Source: Membranipora membranacea (taxonomy: Eukaryota; Bryozoa; Gymnolaemata; Cheilostomatida; Membraniporidae). From it: a DNA stretch of 64,000 bases. Position numbers and translations under genes: made by a program. Below the pieces are notes generated by a model. The model was not told the DNA's origin and did no database searches. It saw only the letters and a program-made list of their open reading frames with translations. The stretch is taken from assembly GCA_914767715.1 (NCBI GenBank), contig OU612067.1, positions 8,246,001-8,310,000 on the forward strand, written 5' to 3'. Positions 56,001 to 64,000 of the stretch are shown here, one piece after another (position 1 is the first letter of the stretch; every line of letters begins with the position of its first letter).

Positions 56001-59000
56001 ACTGCCTTACAATGTTTCATGACTACATCACCACCCATCACGAGCAACAAAACAAGGTGCCCATTCAGAATTGATGAATAAATTTTAATGGTGTGAAATA
56101 TTTTCTTTAGTTTGGCTCAATTAAGTGTTTCGTATTGTTTACAGATACCTCTGCTTGCATGTACCAAGAATGACTGTCTTTGTGACAGGTTCACATCAAC
56201 AGATGCAATACCTCAATGTTATAACTGTTTGCATAGTCCTGTTGAACATCAAATAGAGCAAAGAGGTGAGCAGCTATAGCCATGATGTGTATGGGCTGGT
56301 GATCTAGTAGACCATACATATGATCATTAATTATCATGCAATACAATTCTAACTGTAACAATCAACTGGTGCAATCAGCAGAGCTAAAACGCTTATTTTT
56401 GCACCACTCAAAGGAGGCAATCCCTAATCTAGTAGTCTCTCACAACACTTAGTAAATTGCTGATGAGTGTGACAGGTAGTGTGTAAAAACCAAAGCAATA
56501 GACAAACTGGTTCTTAGATTGATCTCATGTCTCTGGTATTTGTAGGTGACATTGAGTTCAATCAGTTAAAAGTATGGGTTGCTCAAGGAATTTCCCAAAC
56601 GGATATGACTCATCTGTATTCCAAAAAGTTTGGTCACACTATAAGGTAAATATAGCTATTTTTGTAATTTTGTAAATGACTGAGTTGTTCTTGCTGGTCA
56701 GGATGTGAATGTATAAGAAGAGGCCGGCCAAAACAGATTGCACTGTACAGTTTGACTGAATCAAAATTTACATAGAATGGCTGTTTGCTATACCACACAA
56801 TTGCCACGAGATCATTATAATGGTTATTTATCAAGATTCTCTCACTTATGCTGCTCTTATGTTTTAGCTTGCGTTCACTGCAAAGGAGGTTGTCCGATTT
56901 TTGTTTGAGAGTCACTGACCGGAATGTGACCGATGATCAGATAATGACCTCCATAAGGGTTTGTATTTTTTTTTTCTGGTCCAAAATGTTATTTCCCTAG
57001 TTTCATGCTCATCCCTATCTCCGTTACTTACTTCAAACTGTATACATTACATCCATGTCTTGTATTTCATCACTACCATGTGAATGAAACCTCATCTGAG
57101 CTGAAGACTATGCGGCTTTCAAGCTGAACTTCTTCACCACTAAGTTTGTTTTTTTCCCAATAAGTATTTTCTCCCTTCAAATCACCCGATCAAATTTAAA
57201 TACAGGTCACTAGTGAATCCGTATCTGCAAATGCTTGCCTGACTGTCATATTTGAATTTGCATCTCAGACATGAGGCTACATCTTGCTGTGTACTTTAGC
57301 GGTAGACTGAAATACAGACTATGCTTTTCCCTGGCTACTAGCAAAATTTGAAATTCAAGTAATGAAAATAATAATTCACATTTTTCATCCTCATTTTTCA
57401 GCGCGACTTCCCGCATGGCAAGTGACGTTGAACTTGAATTGCAAAGAAATAATATGTATCTCGTTATTTTACAAATCATCAGCCATGTAAATTTCATCTG
57501 ATTGACTCAAGACTCTTACTTTTATCAAAACATCTGTTGTAGCTTGAAGTTGGCAATGGCGTAAGAGGATATCAGACCATGCACAAAGTTCTAAGGTCCA
57601 AATATGGTCTGTTAGTTTCAAGGTAGGATTCAGTGAAATATTGTTAGGATACACCCTTGTGTACATGTAGTGCCAGTTTGACAAGACCTCAGTAAGCCCT
57701 TTGAGAATCTGACACGGTGAAGCAAGAAAACTAATGCAAATTACTAAATTTTATTCCCATTTTTTTCAATATTAAAATTGCAACTTCTCAGTCTGAGTGT
57801 CGAAATGGATTGACCAGACTCTGGGTTGCTATTGCTATCTGAAATCAAAATGCTATCGCACATCGCTACTCGTGTCTTTTCACAACAACATGGGACAGCT
57901 GGGTATCCATGTTGTTGTCTGATTGCTATATTATTGCTGTGGTCATGTTATAACATAAGTATATGCCAGTTGTTTACTGGTGATATATATTTACTGATCT
58001 TTTTATCTTATTTGTCAGTGTAACATAAGTCTAGGTCTGCCTGTTTTGCATTGTAGGGACAGGGTTCATTATCTGATGCGGTCTAATGACGACATACCGA
58101 AGGGAAATGACCCTAAGATCGATGGTAAGCGATATCACACAAAACCATTCATTTCTGAGGTGAGTTCTCTTCATTAACTGTGTAATGTTTTCAAGTTTAG
58201 ATTCTAAAACAAGCTTGGGTTTGCTTGCGGGCATTTAATTATTACCTACATCCCATCCATGTGATATTTCGATGCTAGCGCTGACAAGAAGATAATTAGA
58301 GATTTTATTGCAAATATTAATTTGACACAAATCTATTAAAAAAACTCATTGTTTGACTATAAAGTATTGGATGATTCCTGTATTTGCGGGTAGTTAAACA
58401 ATTGCACATGGTCTCAAGAACAACATGTACCCTCACCCCATGCTTGAATAGCAAGCTAGTGTTACTTTCAACAAACTGATGTTTCTCTTTGCAGGGTCCA
58501 AATTGGCTGTTGGCACTGGACGGGCATGAAAAGCTGGTCCAGCCATTGGGAACAAACCTCTATATATATGGAATAATAGATACTTTCAGTAGGAAGGTGC
58601 TGGCTCTCAGTGTGCTTCCGAACAAAAAGAAGTCAACCATAGCCAACTGGCTCATAACAGAGCTCAATGCTATTAAAGGTTTACAAACGATACAATTACT
58701 TAATGAACAATCTGTTGCCAGCTTTTACTATTGCTCGAAAATCCGAAGGCAAATTATAAACATTCAGGTGATGTTTACTTCCTGATTTATCGCAGATTTG
58801 ATTCATTGAAAATAAGAAAATGGATGCCATGGCAATGACATGCGGAGGGACACGACAACACCTGGAATGAACGAAATCTTTTTTTTTATGTTTTAGAGAT
58901 TGTTAAAAGAGCGTATGTACTCATCGAATATGGAGTGGATGAAAGACCCTTCATGTTCTTCACTATGACGGGGCAGGGTCTCGTCTCCATTCCTGTTGAA

Positions 59001-59534
59001 AATTACATCACAATTACTGACACGCAGCCTAGAAGCACGACAGACATGGGCTCACAGACTGAGGATTGGCCTGCTCTGCCCATACATTATCAACCACCTC
59101 CACCACCCCCGTCTTTCAATCAAATCCCTCCTCCGTATATGGTTAATGATGCCACAAGACCTGGACTGCCTTGCCCAGTTCCACGGCCTCCTTTTCCAGG
59201 GAAGTTTGACTTTACACCTACAAGGCCACATGCCCCTCTAAATTTTAGTCAGCCTCCCCCACAGCTTCCTGTCCCCGCCTTCCCCTATATGATTCCGCCT
59301 CCATTACCTCCTAATAATGCGTATCAACCTTACTTAAACGACTACACATACCAACCGATTCGCTTCCCGTTCCGACCGCCACCCCCACCCCAGTCACCAT
59401 CAACCAATGTTGGTGACGTATCGGATCCAAACCAAGATCATTCGGATCTGATGAGTGTCGTATTCTCCCCTGATGAGTACAACTTGATACAGCAGGTGTT
59501 GGACGAGGCCGAGGGGCTAAATACTACTGGCTAA
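53056..59534 (+). CDS. Domesticated integrase-core-like protein with proline-rich tail
   Basis: Nine exons fit consensus sites and phase: 53056-53159, 54906-55014, 56145-56265, 56546-56645, 56868-56958, 57543-57622, 58057-58159, 58495-58678, 58897-59534 (1530 nt, 509 aa). N-terminus MACALVSIANVDYVTVITW is unrecognised. Then a Cys-rich segment (CTKNDCLCDRF, CYNCLH), an HTH-like unit (LKVWVAQGISQTDMTHLYSK, SLRSLQRRL), GYQTMHKVLRSKYGLLVSR, and an integrase-core start GPNWLLALDGHEKL with IDTFSRKVLALSV. The order matches metazoan cellular 'integrase core' proteins. The core stops before the second catalytic Asp; instead EIVKRAYVLIEYG leads to a Pro-rich tail (PPPPPPSFNQIPPPY) ending LDEAEGLNTTG. 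A transposase or integrase activity is therefore unlikely; DNA or protein binding is more plausible (inference). The exon 2 donor (AAAG|GTTATC) is weak. A candidate AATAAA is at 60598. Confidence 0.75.
53324..53411. repeat. Hairpin in intron 1 of the integrase-like gene
   Basis: GCATCTGGAGTTACAAGCAT ... ATGCTTGTA-TTGTAACTCCAGATGC with inner CTGCCCATGTCC/GGACATGGGCA and a 4 nt loop; 88 bp in all. Probably a short foldback element. Confidence 0.8.
53864..54212. mobile_element. MITE F2 copy, split by F1
   Basis: The outer parts 53864-53932 (GTCCCAGATGACAATATTGG ...) and 54146-54212 (... GTTCACATTGTCCAGGACC) correspond, reversed, to contiguous sequence in the full F2 copy around 50010-50175. The break is filled by an F1 element. 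Confidence 0.75.
53933..54145. mobile_element. MITE family F1, copy 2 (nested)
   Basis: GGGGTCTTTCAATTAG ... CTAATTGAAAAACCCCCC, 213 bp, with the interior GAAAGCGAGAGCCTAGCAGG also found at 20040. Inserted in an F2 element, within intron 1 of the integrase-like gene. Confidence 0.8.
54700..54762 (-). other. Small coding-like patch antisense to intron 1
   Basis: After an acceptor-like TTGCTCCTTCACAG the minus strand reads a 20-codon ATG frame, MEIMPDVTVDVSDLPDKTKL, then stops. GC content and codon use stand out from the neighbourhood. Too short to assign. Confidence 0.2.
55454..55527 (+). repeat. tRNA-Ser-like segment (SINE head or pseudogene)
   Basis: A box TGGCCGAGTGGTAAGC, a 6 bp anticodon stem GCATCA/TGATGC, and B box GGTTCAAATCCC. 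The acceptor does not pair (5' AAAACCG versus 3' TGATGGC) and U33 is missing, so it is not a functional tRNA. It sits in intron 2 of the integrase-like gene. Confidence 0.55.
55794..55961. mobile_element. MITE, GCATTTCC family
   Basis: Ends GCATTTCCTAACTTTGGGC and GCCCAAAGTTAGGAAATGC, extended inward by TTGGTGT/ACACCAA. 168 bp. A 40 bp relative is at 16611. Confidence 0.85.
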
Positions 59535-61555
59535 TGGAAATCTAACTACAATCACAATAGGTGAAAGGAATTTTGATATTTGTGTTGTTAAATACTCACC
59601 GACACAGTTATGACGAGCATGAAGGCTGTTATACTGTGTACCCTGGACAGTAAAATGATTTATTAATCACTTTGTTTGACTTATTCTCTGTGTCCGACTA
59701 AATTACAAATATCATATACACTCTGACACATTAGATAGGTCTACCTTTAAATGATTGTCTTGATGCGCAAGGCAACACCACTATTTTGTAATATTGTATG
59801 ATTATCAGAAGTGATTGCTCATTGGTACTGCTTGCTTGGTAATTTGCCGATACATACATGCACATGCTACATGATACATTGAATTGCGTTGTCTTAGATG
59901 ACAGGCTGCTTAGGCCTATGTGGATGGGAGGATTGACATTGCTCTGTTACTGTGTAATGCTGACCTTGTCGTCATTGGTGTTTGAGTAATAATGGGGGTC
60001 ATCTTCTTAGATTCCCTTATTGGACAACTCTCATCTGTTGATAACCAGAATCAGATTAACTTGGTGCATTCTTTTTTTTTCAGACGTTGATGATATATAT
60101 ACTATAGCGTGGTTGGTGAAGATTTCTTCAACACAACAGACTCATTACGATGCTCTTAAGTAATGGTCTTTGCTGTTCATTGAAATAGATAATCTATTTT
60201 CTTTTGTTGCTTCTTATTATGTCCCATGCAATTTGGTGACCCTCCCTACATGTATGTTATTGGGTTTATAAATGGTTTATGGCTTTGACATTACATTTTT
60301 ACAGTTTTTCATGGGTTATCCTAGTGTTTGGAAAATTCGGAGTCGAATTTTTTGGTAAGACTGGGCAGTGCTGTCAGCACAGAAATGTGAAATAACAAAA
60401 ATATGCCAGCTTGAATTATTATAAATGTTACGCTTTTCTTTAAGGTTCTTTACATATATTTGCAGTTATAAAATATGTATAAATATAATTGATAATTGAT
60501 GTTCTTTATCTGCTTGATGATCAAAGCCACATCAGTTCAGTATAGGAGCGAACTTCATCCACCTATAATTACATAATATATATATCATTATCACATTAAT
60601 AAACGTTAACCTTACATCCTTCCTCCTTCCTTTCGGTTTGACATCAAACTATATAATCATGATAATATACAGTCTTTGACCGTTTGCAAGAATGGGTTTT
60701 GAGTCTTGAACTTTTCATTAACTTACAGTTTTCAAACCTTGACACACTGGGCAAGTGTATCTAAGTAGGCAAAAATGCAGTAGACACATTGGAGGCAACA
60801 CCCTTGGAACACACCCAAGCCTCCTCTCCAGCCGTTTGTCTGGAGACAATAGCCTCTGACGATGGTCTGTAATATATACCAAAACTGTTTGGAAATATAC
60901 ATACATATTGACCCCAAGGATTTTAAAGACTTGTTGAAACAATGGCGTCATCTGCTATAGCATTAAACACGTCATTTCCGGAAGAATGATACTTAAAATT
61001 TAATCTTAGTTTCTTTTCCATGCATGTAATGTTTAAATTATAAACCAAATTGCATAGAGAAAAACAGGGAGCAACCCAAAACTGCCACGCTTGGTTACCG
61101 CAGATGCCATTAGCTCAGCTAGAATATAGAACAGCATTTACAAATGAATTCCATGGTTAATGGCAAATATTTGCTCTTTAAAATTGACCCTGAATGTTGC
61201 ATCACTTATTCATTCACTATTAGCTATCGTGACAGCAGCAGTACAAGCTAGATATCAGTTCCATTAACTGCTGTTTCACAAGTCGTCTTTCCCTTTTATA
61301 ATGCAAGATAACTCCTGACTTTACTGGATTACGTATTATTATAGGACACTGGAAATTCCACTGTCTTAAAGTGAAGACAGCCAATGAGAATGTTTGGTTT
61401 AAAATAGACCTTGTGTCATAATAATACAGCAAATACAAGGTTTGGCTTAATATAGACTACGTGTCATAGTGCTTCAGCCAATGAGATTGTCTTGTGTACA
61501 ATTTCCACATAAGGTGCAATCGTGCAATCAATCATGTAAGAAAGACTGAGAGCAA
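59535..61555. other. 3' flank and intergenic
   Basis: Probably begins with the integrase-like gene's 3' UTR. The first clear AATAAA I noted is at 60598-60603. Overlapping minus frames at 60718-60951 are Cys-containing but match no family. Nothing else recognised. Confidence 0.4.
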
Positions 61556-61559
61556 AACA

Positions 61560-63081
61560 TTTTATTTACAGGGAGAACATCAACACACCCGCGATATAAC
61601 AGCACAAGGATGAAGGATAAGAGTCTTGGAAATGATGAAAGATTTCGGCAAGCACCACCGGAGGGTATAATAGGAGAAAAATTCGAATGAAAAAAGACAA
61701 GTGCTCACCGGATACAAACACACATTATAACAGTAGAAACATGGAGGAAAAGCACTTCATTTTGTAATATAGATCTGATTTTAATTCAGATAAATATTTT
61801 GAGAATTAATTTTACCATGAATTATTTTATTCTGGATTATTCACATTTTGGAGACTGGATATATTATAAGCAAGAGGACCCAGGATATATTGGTAATTAT
61901 ACTTTGGTTTGAAATGCTTATGATCATTTTTTTAAATTAATATCTTTATACTTTTACATTTTTAAATTGACATTTTGTATTCACTTCTAAAAATAAATAG
62001 TTGTATTGACCTCAACTAAGCATCCACTTGATCAAGTTACTGAATTGTAAGCAACCACGAGTATCAGGATTCAAGAGTCGTTAACACAGTCTTTGACCTT
62101 GCAAAATTATCATCCTAATAAAGCATCAAGAAGTTTACTATCTTTGAGTACTCAAAGATACTTTGAACTAGAATTGTGAAAAAGTCGAATATATCATCAA
62201 GAGTCTTTAGCGCAGTCTTGACATTGTAAAATTATCACTCTATAAGCATCAAGAATTTTATTATCTTTGAGTAGTCAAAGATACTTTGAACTAGAATTAT
62301 GATAGGTCAATTAAAGTATCAAGAAAAAGTTAAAGCCAAATTTGAAGCGACCTAGAGCTATTCTCATTCCAAACAGAGAAGTGAATTGAAGTCTGTAACC
62401 TATCAATTGGTTACAAGGCCTGTGATTCTAATACAACTGCCGGTGTCACCTTGTTGAAGTTCCAGGCACTAAACAAAGTCCGACAACCTTGTTGTTGGAA
62501 TTCAAATCTCCACAAATAAGTGAGATTATTTAGAGATAATTACGCAATATATATATTAAACTACGAACCACAGGCTAATATTTATTATTGCCACGAGTTC
62601 ATAAACCACATACAGTTCTCAATCGCCTTGTGGTGCATGAGTATTGTCTCAAGCTTATAACAAGCTTTCTGCTAGCCCAATTTAGGGATACATGCGGTTG
62701 ATTGGCAGCCCTTTTAATGACTAAGGAGCCAACTTCTCCTTAGTTCAAGAGTGGTCAGACTTATAAACAATTCTATGGGTTTCACTAAACCTGGAAAGGG
62801 AAGCCAGCTGTTCGTCTCTTGAAATTTAACTGACACGTGTGGTTAATTGAGTGCTACCAAATTTACACACACACACAGAACCTGAATGACATCATCGAGA
62901 TATTCACTCATAGATTTTATAGAAGGATCAAACAACTCCAAATTGAATACACAAAACTAAATAACTAAATTCAATAATTAATAACATGTTTGAACTTGAA
63001 GTTATTCAGAGTAACTTCCTTTTCGTTCCTCACAGCATATACTTTATAAGTATATGCGAGGAACCTTTTCCGTTCCTCACA
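61560..63081. mobile_element. LTR-like element, second copy
   Basis: Related to 34800-36520 by blocks in the same order: AGGCCTGTGAT(T/A)CT, TTCCAGGCACTA, a (T/A)TTGTCTC block, GCCAGCTGTTCGTC and ACTCCAAATT, ending TTTCCGTTCCTCACA at 63081. No coding sequence. Its internal tandem array differs from the first copy's. Confidence 0.5.
62071..62309. repeat. Tandem duplication, about 120 bp unit x2
   Basis: CAAGAGTC, CAAAATTATCA/TAAAATTATCA, TATCTTTGAGTA and TCAAAGATACTTTGAACTAG recur once at a spacing of about 120 bp. Each unit contains a small palindrome TATCTTTGAGTA(C/G)TCAAAGATA. Confidence 0.85.
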
Positions 63082-64000
63082 CCTATTGTGACCAATTGCA
63101 TTTAATGAAACTTTTTTTTTATAAAATAACACTCTAGAATGGGGCAAATCATAGTTATCTCATATTAAAACAAGAGATTGGACGGCTTTGGTGCAAGGTG
63201 ATGCAACACCGATATAGAGCCAAGGTAATTGCATGTCATGTCACATATGGCTATGGCTAGCCTGTCTTGACAATAGAATAAAAAAATACAAGTTGAGCTC
63301 ATTTTGGAAATCCCAAGGACCAATTGACACTCACTGAACATTATAAAATTCAGTCAACTGAACATCCTATTAGCACACTCACACCCATTGAAGTGGACGC
63401 CCACTTAACACTTGAAATACGTGTTAAATGTAGTGGGCCGGCCACTTTACAGTGCATTATCATTTTGATTAAATGAAAAAATGGATTGTCATTTAACAGT
63501 AACATGCAGGCGGGCGTATAGCAAAGGTGGATGGCCATTTGGCAGTGGCAATGAGTGGACGGCCTTATGTGGACACTTATTTATCTCAACAAACCCATAT
63601 GAGCATTCAATTTCTTATTCCATATCTTTATTATAACCTTATTATGGACTGGATACAATGATTGCCATGCCTACTAGCCTACTAGCCTTACTTCTCTGAC
63701 AAAGACATTTGTGTATGCATCATCACGAATTTATCACTTTAGACAGTTTTCTACCAAGGACCATAATATATAGCATATATAATATAGGTCCAAGAAGAGA
63801 CTTGTCAACAGAGGAACAACCTACCAAGACTAGAGTCAACAGACCTACCTACTCAGCATCAACCTGGAACCAGAGGCTAGTAGTGCAACCCCCTAGTTCG
63901 AGCTTGATGCTGAGCATTGTCTGTTGACTCGTTGGTTCCCCTGGTGATGGATGATTACAGTGAGTGAGAGAAGTAGTAGTAACAGTTAGCTAGTACCAAG
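63082..64000. other. Intergenic end of window
   Basis: Contains a single TAGCCTGTCTTGACAA terminus (about 63257), matching the 14874 micro-element, CCATTTGG-type words (63510-63560), and an imperfect hairpin at about 63823-63930 (GTCAACAGAC / GTCTGTTGAC with CAGCATCAA / TTGATGCTG). No gene seen. Confidence 0.45.

Noticed and set aside
60718-60951. Cys-containing minus-strand frames, RING-like at first sight
   Set aside because: The Cys/His spacing does not fit any zinc-binding consensus, and no splice context supports them.

Overview
The window is animal nuclear DNA: AT-rich, with GT-AG introns, 3' AATAAA signals, inhibitor-of-apoptosis (IAP) genes, a mitochondrial complex I assembly factor, eIF4E, a metazoan-type integrase-core gene, an F5/8C (discoidin-type) lectin relic, hAT and LINE relics, and many small foldback elements. 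Compact genes and short introns among dense small repeats suggest an invertebrate. An early-branching one such as a sponge is possible, but that is inference and weakly supported.

Layout. 1-2.6 kb: hAT transposase relic, a tRNA-like fragment and dispersed repeats. 2.6-30.6 kb: a large imperfect inverted duplication. The left arm (about 2600-12175) and right arm (about 22090-30640) each carry an IAP gene (two BIR, UBA, RING) and a CXorf65/C22orf15-like gene, in opposite orientations. The roughly 10 kb spacer holds a broken Cys-rich/F5-8C lectin gene, two tRNA-derived SINEs and an intact NDUFAF5 gene. NDUFAF5 meets the right-arm CXorf65-like gene tail to tail. The right-arm copy has all five exons. 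The left-arm copy loses its homology just after exon 4, which marks the duplication breakpoint.

30.6-43.4 kb is gene-poor. It has three related foldback elements, a 3.1 kb composite element with LTR-like sequence and minisatellites, a duplicated exon-like segment and a complete 916 bp non-autonomous hAT element with an 8 bp target duplication. 43.4-46.1 kb is eIF4E, in which one expected exon cannot be found. 46.6-52.9 kb holds an unrecognised ORF, a LINE reverse-transcriptase relic, several foldback elements and minisatellites, and a palindromic satellite. 53.0-59.5 kb is a nine-exon gene for a protein of about 509 residues with a Cys-rich segment, an HTH/integrase-like region truncated before the second catalytic Asp, and a proline-rich tail; it is probably a domesticated integrase. 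59.5-64 kb is intergenic and includes a second copy of the LTR-like element.

The genes do not form a pathway. The notable themes are the inverted duplication around NDUFAF5, integrase domestication, and several unusually small elements, including a 50 bp perfect palindrome inserted in a lectin exon and a GC-rich micro-element of about 40-62 bp present in seven copies. All exon boundaries were read by eye from splice consensus, phase continuity and protein similarity; none is backed by transcripts.
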